Positions 40,821 to 49,572 of a DNA stretch of 64,000 nucleotides are shown here, piece by piece. The notes beneath the pieces are model-generated. The model searched no databases, had not been told where the DNA came from, and saw nothing but the letters and a program-made list of their open reading frames with translations. How positions within the stretch are numbered: the first letter of the stretch is position 1; each line of letters starts with the position of its first letter. Source of the DNA: Planomicrobium sp. YIM 101495. GTDB lineage: Bacteria; Bacillota; Bacilli; Bacillales_A; Planococcaceae. The DNA lies in assembly GCF_009707665.1 (NCBI RefSeq), contig NZ_WLZW01000003.1, positions 1 through 64,000 of the forward strand. Reading direction: 5' to 3'. Made by a program: the position numbers and the translations under genes.

Positions 40821-41372
40821 TTAGATTTTATAAGCAAGCTTGTTTCCGCTGACTGTAACGGCTGTTTCGAAACTTGAACGCTTCAAGATGCCGATGACGA
40901 GCGGATAGATCAGTCCGAATGCGACTGTATTCAAGACGATCGCTGGAAGGACAACGCTCACGAACAACACGCCAAACGGGATTTCAGCCCCGATAATGAA
41001 GATGGCGGCTGATAGGAAGACTGTGCCGGAAAGAAGTGTTCCACCTGCACAAAGGACGAGCGCGGGAATCATTTTGTGCAGGACTTTTTGAAGCAATAGG
41101 ACGAATGCAAAGAACACGAGCGCCGTGATTGCTTTATCGATAATGTTTGGAATGAAGCCTCCTGGGAATGTTGAAAACAGTCCTGAAATGACTCCAGTTG
41201 TTGCTGCTAGCAGGAATACGGATTTCACGTTCGGGAATAACAGGATTCCGATGAACATCATTGTCAGCATAAAGTCAGGCTTCATGCCTCCGCTAATTCC
41301 GGGAATCACCACATAAAGTGCTGCTCCTGCACTTACTAGAAGTGCCATCAATACAAGGTTTTTCGTATTCAT
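40821..41372 (-). CDS. trpP: TrpP, tryptophan transporter
   Basis: The 183-aa protein has about five or six helices and resembles B. subtilis TrpP (YhaG): SGGMKPDFMLTMMFIGILLF and a conserved FPGGFIPNIIDKAITALV. It imports tryptophan. The ribosome binding site GAGGAG overlaps a run of GAG triplets, which points to control by a TRAP-like protein (see the leader entry). Confidence 0.9.
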   Translation of the reverse strand: MNTKNLVLMALLVSAGAALYVVIPGISGGMKPDFMLTMMFIGILLFPNVKSVFLLAATTGVISGLFSTFPGGFIPNIIDKAITALVFFAFVLLLQKVLHKMIPALVLCAGGTLLSGTVFLSAAIFIIGAEIPFGVLFVSVVLPAIVLNTVAFGLIYPLVIGILKRSSFETAVTVSGNKLAYKI

Positions 41373-41446
41373 TTCTCATCTCTCCTCAGCTCAAGGCTCA
41401 TTTTTTGTTTTCCCGGACATGCCCTCGTGGCTGCCGACGAAAACTT
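41373..41446 (-). promoter_or_regulatory. trpP leader with GAG triplets (TRAP-like site)
   Basis: On the minus strand GAG triplets end at 41375, 41380, 41385, 41390 and 41397: four with exactly two bases between and one with four. They cover the ribosome binding site just before the trpP start. Upstream, GTTTTC and GAAAAC could close a stem-loop. B. subtilis TRAP binds (G/U)AG repeats spaced by 2-3 nt and represses trpP translation. Only five triplets are seen here. Confidence 0.55.
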
Positions 41447-41452
41447 AGATTG

Positions 41453-41481
41453 ATTCTACCGCTTCTGGGCGGTCAATGCAA
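41453..41481 (-). promoter_or_regulatory. Promoter of trpP
   Basis: On the minus strand TTGCAT (41481-41476) and TAGAAT (41458-41453) are 17 bp apart. Confidence 0.6.
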
Positions 41482-41484
41482 GTG

Positions 41485-41725
41485 TGTTTGAAAATTAGTT
41501 TTAAAATGAGATATTCCGCAAAACAGTCCCGTACTGTGGGGCTTGCGCCGAGCTAACCCGTCCTCACTTACTGAGTCCCGGTGGATCTCTTCTAAGTCGC
41601 AAATAAGTTGGCAAGCCAACTTATGTACTGCTCCCACAGTTACTCCACAGTTTTGCTCCATATCTCTCCATGCATTTTGGAGTGGGGTGATAATAAGCAA
41701 AATCCACACCTCATTTTTTAAAAAT
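41485..41725. other. Unexplained gap with inverted repeats upstream of trpP
   Basis: The segment between the trpP promoter and hit has TTTTAAAATGAG near its left end and CTCATTTTTTAAAA near its right end, an almost complete terminal inverted repeat. Inside are GAGATAT-GCAAAAC segments in inverted orientation and the perfect palindrome ATAAGTTGGC/GCCAACTTAT. A minus-strand open frame (41473-41709) has no ribosome binding site and no recognised domain. It may be a decayed insertion (MITE-like). No gene is supported. Confidence 0.35.
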
Positions 41726-42148
41726 TCAGTTCAGCTCACTATGGATTTCCGCAGCTAGTTCGGCAATGCGTTCTGGCGTGAAGTGTTTTTCTTTTGTCAT
41801 CCAGCGTGCTTGGAAGCCGTCGGTCTCATCGTAGCGCGGAATGAAGTGCAAGTGGAAGTGGCCGATGCTTTGGCCAGCTTTCGCGCCGTTGTTATTAAGG
41901 AGGTTCATGCCAGCTGGCTGGAATTTCTCCTTGAGGACGTTAGCAATCTTCGGAACGACAGCGAATAGTTTCGCTGCTTCGTCCTCCGTCATTTCGTATA
42001 CGAATTCGCGGTGTGTTTTCGGAATGATGAGTGCGTGCCCTTTTGAAACAGGCATGATGTCCATGAAGGCATATACGTGTTCATCTTCATAAATTTTGGC
42101 GCTCGGGATGTCCCCGTCAATGATTTTGCAGAAAAGACAATCGCTCAT
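41726..42148 (-). CDS. hit: HIT-family nucleotide hydrolase Hit
   Basis: The 140-aa histidine-triad protein hydrolyses AMP-linked compounds. N-terminal CLFCKIIDGDIPSAKIYEDE and the triad HFHLHFIPR (HxHxH) are plain. The start at 42148 follows AAAGGGTGGATAAC. Divergent from ecsA, as in B. subtilis. Confidence 0.94.
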   Translation of the reverse strand: MSDCLFCKIIDGDIPSAKIYEDEHVYAFMDIMPVSKGHALIIPKTHREFVYEMTEDEAAKLFAVVPKIANVLKEKFQPAGMNLLNNNGAKAGQSIGHFHLHFIPRYDETDGFQARWMTKEKHFTPERIAELAAEIHSELN

Positions 42149-42289
42149 GTTATCCACCCTTTCTTTTTCACCAAGTGTACCATAATGAAATTCATTTTTC
42201 AGACAGAAAAAACAAGGGATTCCGGTGGATGGAAAAAGCGTTGCAGCGGAAGTTTTGGTACAATGGGGCATAAGAAAGAGGTGTTGGTT

Positions 42290-43039
42290 GTGGCAATATT
42301 GGAAGTGAATGGACTCGTTGGCGGCTATACACGTAAACCTGTTTTGCAGGATGTTTCGTTTTCGATCGGCAAGGGCGAGCTTGTCGGCTTAATCGGCTTG
42401 AACGGAGCAGGGAAAAGTACAACGATCAAACACATCATCGGTCTCATGGAACCGACTGCGGGAGAGATCCTGCTGAATGGCAAGCGATTCGATGAGGATA
42501 TGGACGGCTACCGTTCTTCGTTCTCTTACATACCTGAAACGCCGGTGCTGTACGATGAATTGACGTTGCGTGAACATTTGGAGCTAACGGCGATGGCATA
42601 CGGAATAGAATCGACGCAGTTCGAAAAACGATCGGCGGAGCTACTGAAGGAATTCCGGATGGAGAAACGGCTGAAGTGGTTCCCGTCTCATTTCTCGAAA
42701 GGGATGCGTCAAAAAGTGATGATTATGAGTGCGTTTCTTGTGAATCCGTCGCTGTATATTATCGACGAGCCGTTCGTCGGACTCGATCCACTCGGCATCA
42801 AGTCACTGCTTGACCAGATGGAGCAGAAAAAGAAGAAAGGCGCATCGGTGCTGATGTCGACCCACATTTTGGCGACGGCGGAACGTTATTGTGACCGCAT
42901 CATCCTGCTGCATAATGGACGGATCCGTGCGAGCGGTACGATGAATGATTTGCGGAAGACGTTCGACATGCCGGATGCGTCACTGGACGATTTGTATATC
43001 GCGATGACCGAGGATGACTCACATGAAGAGCTTGCATGA
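42290..43039 (+). CDS. ecsA: EcsA, ABC transporter ATP-binding protein
   Basis: The 249-aa ATPase of the Ecs transporter in B. subtilis affects secretion, competence and intramembrane proteolysis by RasP. Walker A GLNGAGKSTTIKH, signature HFSKGMRQKVMIMSAF, Walker B LYIIDEPFVGLDP. Very close to B. subtilis EcsA (SYIPETPVLYDELTL). Start: GTG at 42290, 6 nt after AAAGAGGTG; this gives the family's normal N-terminus. It overlaps the ecsB start. Confidence 0.93.
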   Translation: MAILEVNGLVGGYTRKPVLQDVSFSIGKGELVGLIGLNGAGKSTTIKHIIGLMEPTAGEILLNGKRFDEDMDGYRSSFSYIPETPVLYDELTLREHLELTAMAYGIESTQFEKRSAELLKEFRMEKRLKWFPSHFSKGMRQKVMIMSAFLVNPSLYIIDEPFVGLDPLGIKSLLDQMEQKKKKGASVLMSTHILATAERYCDRIILLHNGRIRASGTMNDLRKTFDMPDASLDDLYIAMTEDDSHEELA

Positions 43040-44216
43040 TGTATGGGCGCTTCGCCTCGAAAAATATACGAAGGAAGTCCAGAACTATTTGAAATTCATC
43101 TTTACCGGGCATATTGCGGTCGTGCTGCTGTTTGCACTTGGTGCGGCAGGCTATGCATACAGTGACTGGGTGCAAAGTGTGCCGGAGAGCTTCCCGGGAG
43201 CATGGATCTGTGCGGTCATCTTTGCTTTGCTGCTTGCTTACAGTCCTCCGGTGACGCTTCTGAAACGCGCGGACAGCGTGTATTTCCTGCCACTTGAAAG
43301 CCGATTGGATGAACTGTTCAACCCAGCGCTCAAATGGACATTTTTCTCGCAGCTGTATTTGCCGGTTTTCGCTTTCATTGTGGCTTTGCCACTTTTGAAC
43401 GCATTGTACGGGCTTCCGTCCTCACTCTTGATCGGTTTGCCGATATTCCTTCTGCTGTTGAAATGGTGGAACGTGCAGACGGAATTTGCCTTCGGCAGAG
43501 CATACGGCGGCGCACATGTTTGGCGTGACCGGCTGCTCCGCTTTGCGACCGTCTTGTTCTTTATTTATTTTTACATCACGGGAAACTTGTTGGTCGCGGT
43601 GTTGTTCTTGTTCGTCGTCATTTTATATGGCAAATGGACGAAGCGCCAAGCGATCGGCAAGGCGTTCCCATACGAACATTTCATCTCGCTTGAAGAGGGC
43701 CGGATGTCGCGCTTTTACCATTTCGCCAATTACTTCACCGACGTGCCGCATCTGTCGGGAAAAGTGAGACGGCGCGCTTGGCTTGACTGGGTTTATAAAC
43801 CTCTTAAGAAAGGTCCACAGTCTGCACATGCATATCTCGTATGGCGGACATGGATTCGTTCAGATGAGCTGTTGTATTTATGGATTCGTCTGACGGCGAT
43901 CTTGCTTGTCGCTGCTTGGTTCATTCCGTTCATGTGGGCGGTACTCGTATTTGCCGGAGCGCTTGCGTTCGCATCGACAATCCAAATTTGGCAGTCGATG
44001 AACAGGGAACAGCATTTCCGGATGGATCAGTTGTTCCCTCTCTCGGCATGGAGCCGGGGCACAGCAGTGAAGCAACTAATCAGCCGTGTCCAAGTGCTGC
44101 AGGCGATTCTAGTCGGCGGCCTGCTCGCGGCGACGGGCAACTGGCTGACGGGCTTGTTGGCATCTGTGCTCATCCTGGTCGTGTCGTTTGGAACGCTTGT
44201 AATGGCCAAGAAATGA
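43023..44216 (+). CDS. ecsB: EcsB, ABC transporter membrane subunit
   Basis: The 397-aa protein has about 8-10 hydrophobic helices. N-terminal LHDVWALRLEKYTKEVQNY matches the EcsB pattern. Start 43023 after GAGGATGAC; an ATG three codons earlier (43014) is possible. It overlaps ecsA by 17 bp. ecsC, the third gene in B. subtilis, is absent; the next gene is yhaA on the other strand. Confidence 0.9.
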   Translation: MKSLHDVWALRLEKYTKEVQNYLKFIFTGHIAVVLLFALGAAGYAYSDWVQSVPESFPGAWICAVIFALLLAYSPPVTLLKRADSVYFLPLESRLDELFNPALKWTFFSQLYLPVFAFIVALPLLNALYGLPSSLLIGLPIFLLLLKWWNVQTEFAFGRAYGGAHVWRDRLLRFATVLFFIYFYITGNLLVAVLFLFVVILYGKWTKRQAIGKAFPYEHFISLEEGRMSRFYHFANYFTDVPHLSGKVRRRAWLDWVYKPLKKGPQSAHAYLVWRTWIRSDELLYLWIRLTAILLVAAWFIPFMWAVLVFAGALAFASTIQIWQSMNREQHFRMDQLFPLSAWSRGTAVKQLISRVQVLQAILVGGLLAATGNWLTGLLASVLILVVSFGTLVMAKK

Positions 44217-44222
44217 TGGAAC

Positions 44223-44254
44223 TAAAAACCGCCCCGGCATGCCAGGGCGGTTTT
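44223..44254 (+). terminator. Terminator of ecsAB
   Basis: AAAACCGCCC pairs with GGGCGGTTTT, with an inner GGC/GCC stem, followed by T. Confidence 0.9.
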
Positions 44255-44279
44255 TGTGTGGTCGACTGGATCTTCGAAT

Positions 44280-44405
44280 GCTTAACTGTTGTTCACGGGA
44301 CAATAACTTGGAGTTGCTGGAACTTAACCGGCGTTCAATGGCATTTAACTTGCGTTTGCCGGCCGATAACGGGTGTTCGTCAGTCGATAACCGGCATTCG
44401 CCGAA
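44280..44405. repeat. 21-bp-phased direct repeats, locus 3 (six units)
   Basis: The core TAAC followed by mostly (C/T)(G/T)G(C/T)GTT starts at 44283, 44304, 44325, 44346, 44367 and 44388, each step exactly 21 bp. The best units (44325 and 44388) read TAACCGGC and match the core of locus 2 at 30095-30199. The array fills the space between the ecsB and yhaA terminators, which are convergent. Spacing is kept better than sequence, as if helical phase matters. Confidence 0.85.
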
Positions 44406-44426
44406 ATCATGGCCGAAACCGAGCGC

Positions 44427-44464
44427 AAAAAAGCCGTGCATGACATGCCGTCATGCGCGGCTTT
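44427..44464 (-). terminator. Terminator of yhaA
   Basis: On the minus strand AAGCCGCGCATGAC pairs with GTCATGCACGGCTT (one A-C mismatch), followed by TTTTG. Confidence 0.85.
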
Positions 44465-44469
44465 CGCTT

Positions 44470-45642
44470 TCAATTCACTTCGTGTACACGGACAGCTGCC
44501 GCTGCGAGTGTGCGTGCTGCGTTGAGCATCGCTTCTTCTTTAAAGTCGAATTTCGGATGGTGGTGCGGGTAGACGTCTCCGTCCGGCATTGCGCCGGTGA
44601 AGAAGAAGGCGCCAGGCACTTCCTCCAGGAAATAGGCGAAGTCTTCGCCGCCCATTTGTGGAATCGCGTCGTAAACGCCTGTGAGACCTGGCACTTCTCT
44701 TGCGACTTCCTGCACGAAGAGCGCTTCTTTCTCATGGTTGACGACTGCCGGATAGCCGCGGATGAATTCGAACTCGTGCGAACTGTCCGTCGCGAGGCTT
44801 GTGCCTTCGATCACGCGTTCGAGTTCTTTTTCCAATAGTGCACGTGTGGATTCGGTGAAGGAGCGGACGGTACCGGTCAATGCCACTTCGTCTGCGATGA
44901 TGTTGAACGGATTTTCAGCGACGAAGGAAGCGACGGTCACGACCGCGGATTCAAGCGGATCCACGCGGCGGGATACGAGCTGCTGCAAGTTGGTCACAAG
45001 CTGAGAGGCGATAACGATTGCGTCTTTCGTCTGGTGCGGATATGCACCGTGGCCACCGTAGCCTTTCACTTTGACCGCGAATTGGTCGGCTGCGGCCATG
45101 ATTGGACCGACACGTGTTTCGATGCGACCGTATGGAATCGTAGACCATAGGTGTGTGCCGAAAATGACATCGACTCCGTCGAGTGCACCGGCTTCGATCA
45201 TCGGTTTGGCGCCGCCGGGAGCGAGTTCTTCCGCGTGCTGATGGATCATCACGTAAATGCCAGGAAGTGACTGCCGCATTTCGTTCAGGCGTTTTGCGAG
45301 AACGAGAAGTGTTGCAGTATGGCCATCGTGGCCGCAAGCGTGCGTGGCGTTCGGTACGGTCGATTTATATGGCACGTCTTTCTGATCCTGGATCGGCAGT
45401 GCGTCGAAGTCTGCGCGCAGTGCGACCGTCTTTCCGGGCTTGCCGCCGTGGATGGTTGCGACGACACCGTTTCCGCCGACGCCACTACGTACTTCAATGC
45501 CGAGCTCTTCATAGTAGGAACGGATGAATTCCGCAGTTTTTGTCTCCATGAATGAAGGCTCAGGATTTTGATGGAGATAGCGGCGGATCTCGACCATTTC
45601 AGGATAACTTTCTTCCAGCGCCGCGAATAATTTTTGCAACAT
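44470..45642 (-). CDS. yhaA: YhaA, M20-family amidohydrolase
   Basis: The 390-aa metal-dependent peptidase/aminoacylase is of the N-acyl-amino-acid amidohydrolase group. Motifs: LHQNPEPSFMETKTAEF, LRADFDALPIQ, ATHACGHDGHTATLL with metal-binding Cys and His, HQHAEELAPGGAKPMI with catalytic Glu and FGTHLW. Start after AAAGGAGCAATTGCC. The substrate is not known. Located after ecsB as in B. subtilis. Confidence 0.9.
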   Translation of the reverse strand: MLQKLFAALEESYPEMVEIRRYLHQNPEPSFMETKTAEFIRSYYEELGIEVRSGVGGNGVVATIHGGKPGKTVALRADFDALPIQDQKDVPYKSTVPNATHACGHDGHTATLLVLAKRLNEMRQSLPGIYVMIHQHAEELAPGGAKPMIEAGALDGVDVIFGTHLWSTIPYGRIETRVGPIMAAADQFAVKVKGYGGHGAYPHQTKDAIVIASQLVTNLQQLVSRRVDPLESAVVTVASFVAENPFNIIADEVALTGTVRSFTESTRALLEKELERVIEGTSLATDSSHEFEFIRGYPAVVNHEKEALFVQEVAREVPGLTGVYDAIPQMGGEDFAYFLEEVPGAFFFTGAMPDGDVYPHHHPKFDFKEEAMLNAARTLAAAAVRVHEVN

Positions 45643-45693
45643 GGCAATTGCTCCTTTCGGGATGAAGTGGTTCTTCCCGAATCATACCATAAG

Positions 45694-45727
45694 AAAAACC
45701 TGCCTAGGCAATTGCGCAGGCAGGTTT
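45694..45727 (-). terminator. Terminator of the CaCA antiporter gene
   Basis: On the minus strand AAACCTGCCT pairs with AGGCAGGTTT, with an inner GCAATTGC palindrome, followed by TTCTT. Confidence 0.8.
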
Positions 45728-45733
45728 ATACGA

Positions 45734-46726
45734 TTAATACGTAAAGTTCAAATAAGTTACTGCGAAATAAAGAACGATGATGACTGCCGGGATCCATGCG
45801 TAAGAAACAGTCGACTCTGCCCGCTTCCGGAAGATATGATAGAACATGAGCACCGACATGATCAATACACCGATCGCAACAATCATATTGGCTCCTGACA
45901 CATTTGCCAGAATGGCGCCTTCCCGGTAGACGGGATCGGAAATCGCCAAGATGATCATATTGAAGATATTACTTCCGAGAATGGCACCGATTGCCAAGTT
46001 GACGTTCCGCAAACGAAGCGCAGCGTAAACGGAAATGGCTTCAGGCAGTGAAGTGGCTGCCGCAATCAGGAAACTTCCGATAAAGCTGGAGCCGATGCCG
46101 GTGATCACTGCGATTTCGTCGCCTGTAATCGATAAGGCGGTTCCAGCTGCTAAAATTAGGACAGCAGCGATGATGAACCGGACAATGGCACCTTTTGGAG
46201 TAAGGTCGCCGCTCGGGTTGTTCGGCTCTCTTTCGACGATTTCAATTCCTTCTGGAACACCAAGTTTCGGCAATTTGCTGATGACGACCATCCCAACTAC
46301 ATAGACGATTGCAATGATGATCGCGTCGATGCCGATGCCGAGAATAGCATATTCCAAGCGCAGTGTCAGCGCTAGAATGACAAGAATGGTCAAAAGGATC
46401 CCAAGTGCAGATGTATAAAGGTGATCTCTTTCTGCCTGCTGCATCATGCGGCGTTTCCGAAAGATAAAATCGAACGCGGCTAAAATGAATAGGTTGAACA
46501 GGTTCGAGCCGATCATGTTGCCGACTGCAATATCCGCGTTACCGATGGCAGCAGCTGAGAAGCTTGTTGATACTTCCGGAAGCGACGTAGCTCCGGCCAG
46601 CAGCAGGGTACCGACCATCAGCCCGCCCATTGCCGTCTTTTCACTGATGACATCTGCATATTCCGAAAGCTTCATTGATACATAAACAGTCGCAATGGCA
46701 GCGATGATGAAGTAAACAAAAACCAA
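45734..46726 (-). CDS. Sodium/calcium-type cation antiporter (CaCA family)
   Basis: The 330-aa protein has about ten helices in two homologous halves. The alpha repeats are GATSLPEVSTSFSAAAIGN and AATSLPEAISVYAALRLRN, each followed by a GSNLFN/GSNIFN motif, as in YrbG-type antiporters. A soluble loop with EREPNNPSGDLTPK separates the halves. Start: TTG at 46726 after AAGGAGGAGATCG. The ion is not proven. Confidence 0.9.
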   Translation of the reverse strand: MVFVYFIIAAIATVYVSMKLSEYADVISEKTAMGGLMVGTLLLAGATSLPEVSTSFSAAAIGNADIAVGNMIGSNLFNLFILAAFDFIFRKRRMMQQAERDHLYTSALGILLTILVILALTLRLEYAILGIGIDAIIIAIVYVVGMVVISKLPKLGVPEGIEIVEREPNNPSGDLTPKGAIVRFIIAAVLILAAGTALSITGDEIAVITGIGSSFIGSFLIAAATSLPEAISVYAALRLRNVNLAIGAILGSNIFNMIILAISDPVYREGAILANVSGANMIVAIGVLIMSVLMFYHIFRKRAESTVSYAWIPAVIIVLYFAVTYLNFTY

Positions 46727-46779
46727 ACGATCTCCTCCTTGTTATGGGAAATTAGATGTGTTTCCAGCTCGCCGCCTTT

Positions 46780-47292
46780 CTACTCGTCTTCTTCAGGCTT
46801 CGCTTTATACGTCGTGACGTATGATGCGCCCGAGAAGATGTTCGGACGTTTTTCTCCCGCGCTGTCACCCGATTTCGGATGCGCGCTCTTGTACGCTTGG
46901 GATTCTTTCCAGCGCTCGAAGAAGGCAGGCGATTCCCACTCAGTCAACACCACATACGTGTCGGAGTCGAGCGGTCGCAGGACACGGAATGCGACATAGC
47001 CCGGCTCGTTCTCGATTGCGCCAGCGCGGTTTTTGAAGCGGTGCTCGAAAATCGGGCGTCCTTCATCCGTCACCGGAATATTGTTCAGGACGAAATATCC
47101 TTTTTCCTTGAATGTGCCTGTGCCGTCGACCACTTCATAGCGGCGGGGCGTCTGGAAAATCGTTTTCCCGTTGGTTTCGTGAAGCAACAGTGTGGTGTTC
47201 TCCCCTTGCATGAGGACCATCGTCTCGTCTGCGTGTTTTTCGCGGAGCTTCTGCAAGTAATCATAAGTGCCTGTAGTCATGAATAGATTCAT
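46780..47292 (-). CDS. hmoB: HmoB, haem-degrading monooxygenase
   Basis: The 170-aa protein is the homologue of B. subtilis HmoB (YhgC), which opens haem to release iron. The C-terminal ABM domain holds NRAGAIENEPGYVAFRVLRP and VLTEWESPAFFERWKESQA; the N-terminal half is a second, less conserved domain. Start after AGGGAGGAATTCAA. It is divergent from hemE, so haem breakdown and synthesis genes sit head to head, as in B. subtilis. Confidence 0.9.
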   Translation of the reverse strand: MNLFMTTGTYDYLQKLREKHADETMVLMQGENTTLLLHETNGKTIFQTPRRYEVVDGTGTFKEKGYFVLNNIPVTDEGRPIFEHRFKNRAGAIENEPGYVAFRVLRPLDSDTYVVLTEWESPAFFERWKESQAYKSAHPKSGDSAGEKRPNIFSGASYVTTYKAKPEEDE

Positions 47293-47494
47293 TTGAATTC
47301 CTCCCTAGAGTTGTCATTCCTCATAGCTTGATTTCCCTTCTCATGATACACCAAAACACCTCGTGTCGGAATAGTGAAGGGAGAAGCGTCTAATTTATGA
47401 CATTTGCCGCGGGAAACTATACAATTAGAGCTGGAAAGACTATAGTAAATACGGAATATCGGCCATTGTAGGCGATCAGAAAGGGCGGCTCATA

Positions 47495-48538
47495 ATGACA
47501 GAGTTCAACGATAATTATCTACGCGCAACAAGAGGAGAAAAGACTGACCACGTACCAGTATGGTACATGAGACAAGCAGGACGTTCACAACCGGAATACC
47601 GCAAGATCAAGGAAAAGTACTCTTTGGAGGAAATCACGCATCAACCGGAGCTAAGTGCATACGTTACGAAACTTCCGGTTGACCAGTACAATGTGGATGC
47701 AGCGATTCTGTATAAAGATATTGTGACACCACTTCCAGCACTTGGTGTGGATGTGGAAATCAAGAATGGCATTGGGCCGGTCATCGACAATCCGATCCGG
47801 ACGATGGCGGACATCGAGCGCCTTGGGGAAATCAACCCTGAGAAAGACGTCGATTACGTTTTGGAGACGATCCGTATTTTGACGCAAGAACAGTTGAATG
47901 TACCATTGATCGGCTTTGCCGGCGCACCGTTCACACTTGCAAGCTACATGATCGAAGGCGGCCCTTCGAAGAGCTACAACAAAACAAAAGCGATGATGGT
48001 TTCACAGCCGGAAATGTGGTTCAAGCTGATGGACAAATTGGCGGATACGACAATCCTTTACATCACGGCACAAGTGAAAGCAGGAGCGAAGGCCGTTCAG
48101 ATCTTCGACTCGTGGGTCGGCGCATTGAACGTGGAAGACTACCGGATCTTCATCAAGCCGGTTATGACACGTATCTTCACGGAATTGCGCGAACTGGGCG
48201 TTCCGTTGACGATCTTCGGTGTCGGCGCAAGCCACCTTGTCAAAGAATGGCACGATCTTCCAGTTGATGTTGTCGGGCTTGATTGGCGTCTGCCGATCGC
48301 AGAAGCACGCGGTATGGGCTTGACGAAATCGTTGCAAGGAAACTTCGATCCATCTTACTTGCTAGCTGACTGGCCGATCATCGAGGCACGTGCAAAAGCG
48401 ATCCTCGACATGGGGATGGAGCAAGAAGGCTACATCTTCAACCTTGGACACGGCGTGTTCCCGGATGTTCAACCAGACACACTTAAGCGCTTGACTGCAT
48501 TCGTCCACGAATACAGTGCAGCACACAAAAATAAATAA
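47495..48538 (+). CDS. hemE: Uroporphyrinogen decarboxylase HemE
   Basis: The 347-aa enzyme converts uroporphyrinogen III to coproporphyrinogen III. N-terminal signature [16 protein letters not shown], then [20 protein letters not shown] and the C-terminal [16 protein letters not shown]. Start after GAAAGGGCGGCTCATA. First gene of the hemE-hemH-hemY operon. Confidence 0.96.
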   Translation: MTEFNDNYLRATRGEKTDHVPVWYMRQAGRSQPEYRKIKEKYSLEEITHQPELSAYVTKLPVDQYNVDAAILYKDIVTPLPALGVDVEIKNGIGPVIDNPIRTMADIERLGEINPEKDVDYVLETIRILTQEQLNVPLIGFAGAPFTLASYMIEGGPSKSYNKTKAMMVSQPEMWFKLMDKLADTTILYITAQVKAGAKAVQIFDSWVGALNVEDYRIFIKPVMTRIFTELRELGVPLTIFGVGASHLVKEWHDLPVDVVGLDWRLPIAEARGMGLTKSLQGNFDPSYLLADWPIIEARAKAILDMGMEQEGYIFNLGHGVFPDVQPDTLKRLTAFVHEYSAAHKNK

Positions 48539-48617
48539 GTTATGAATGAACTATAAAAAAATGAACCGCGGCATCCTGCGGTTCCAGACTCAACTAAACT
48601 TTAACGAGGTGACCATG

Positions 48618-49544
48618 ATGAAAAAGATGATGGGTTTATTGGTGATGGCGTACGGCACGCCTTATAAAGAAGAGGACATCGAGCGTTACTACACACACAT
48701 CCGCCACGGCCGCAAGCCGAGCGAAGAAAGCTTGGAAGACTTGAAGAGCCGCTATAAAGCGATCGGTGGTCTGTCTCCACTCGCGAAAATCACGAAAGAC
48801 CAAGCAGAAGCACTACGTGACCGTTTGAACGAAGTGCAGGATGATATCGAATTCAAAGTATACCTTGGGCTGAAGCACATCGAACCGTTCATCGAAGACG
48901 GCGTCGAAGAGATGAAGAAAGACGGCATCACAGAAGCGGTTTCGATTGTTCTGGCGCCGCACTTCTCGACATTCTCTGTGAAATCCTACAACGGACGTGC
49001 GAAAGAAGCGGCGGACAAAGCCGGCATTTCGATCACTTCTGTCGAAAGCTGGTACACAGAGCCGAAATTCATCCAGTTCTGGAGTGAAAAAGTATCCGGC
49101 GCATTCGCTGAAATGAGCGAAGAAGAGCGCGAGAAAGCATGCTTGATCGTCTCTGCACACTCGCTTCCTGAGAAAATCCTCCAAAACGGCGATCCTTACC
49201 CGGATCAGCTGAAAGAGACAGCGGATTTGATTGCAGCAGCTACTGGCATCAAAAACGTTGAACTTGGCTGGCAAAGTGCTGGTCAAACACCAGAACCATG
49301 GCTTGGGCCAGACGTTCAAGATTTAACACGTGAATTGTACGAACAAAAAGGCTACCGTTCATTCGTCTACACACCAGTAGGTTTCGTAGCGGATCACTTG
49401 GAAGTCCTTTTCGATAACGATTACGAATGTAAAGTTGTTTGTGACGAAGTCGGTGCAGCATACCGCCGCCCAGCAATGCCGAACGTCGATCCATTGTTCA
49501 TCGACGGCCTTGCAGACGTCGTGATGAACAAACTGAATGCGTAA
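48618..49544 (+). CDS. hemH: Coproporphyrin III ferrochelatase HemH (CpfC)
   Basis: The 308-aa enzyme inserts iron into coproporphyrin III in the Gram-positive haem route. [48 protein letters not shown] with the catalytic His, and [18 protein letters not shown] agree with B. subtilis HemH. Of two adjacent ATGs (48615, 48618) the second has better distance to GAGGTGA; the open frame upstream to 48546 contains a small hairpin and no start signal. Confidence 0.95.
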   Translation: MKKMMGLLVMAYGTPYKEEDIERYYTHIRHGRKPSEESLEDLKSRYKAIGGLSPLAKITKDQAEALRDRLNEVQDDIEFKVYLGLKHIEPFIEDGVEEMKKDGITEAVSIVLAPHFSTFSVKSYNGRAKEAADKAGISITSVESWYTEPKFIQFWSEKVSGAFAEMSEEEREKACLIVSAHSLPEKILQNGDPYPDQLKETADLIAAATGIKNVELGWQSAGQTPEPWLGPDVQDLTRELYEQKGYRSFVYTPVGFVADHLEVLFDNDYECKVVCDEVGAAYRRPAMPNVDPLFIDGLADVVMNKLNA

Positions 49545-49572
49545 GGCAAGAAAGTGAAAGTGATGATGAAGC

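Noticed and set aside
41373-41725. T-box riboswitch upstream of trpP
   Set aside because: The conserved T-box bulge (AGGGTGGNACCGCG) is not found on the minus strand in this interval; GAG triplets explain the leader better.
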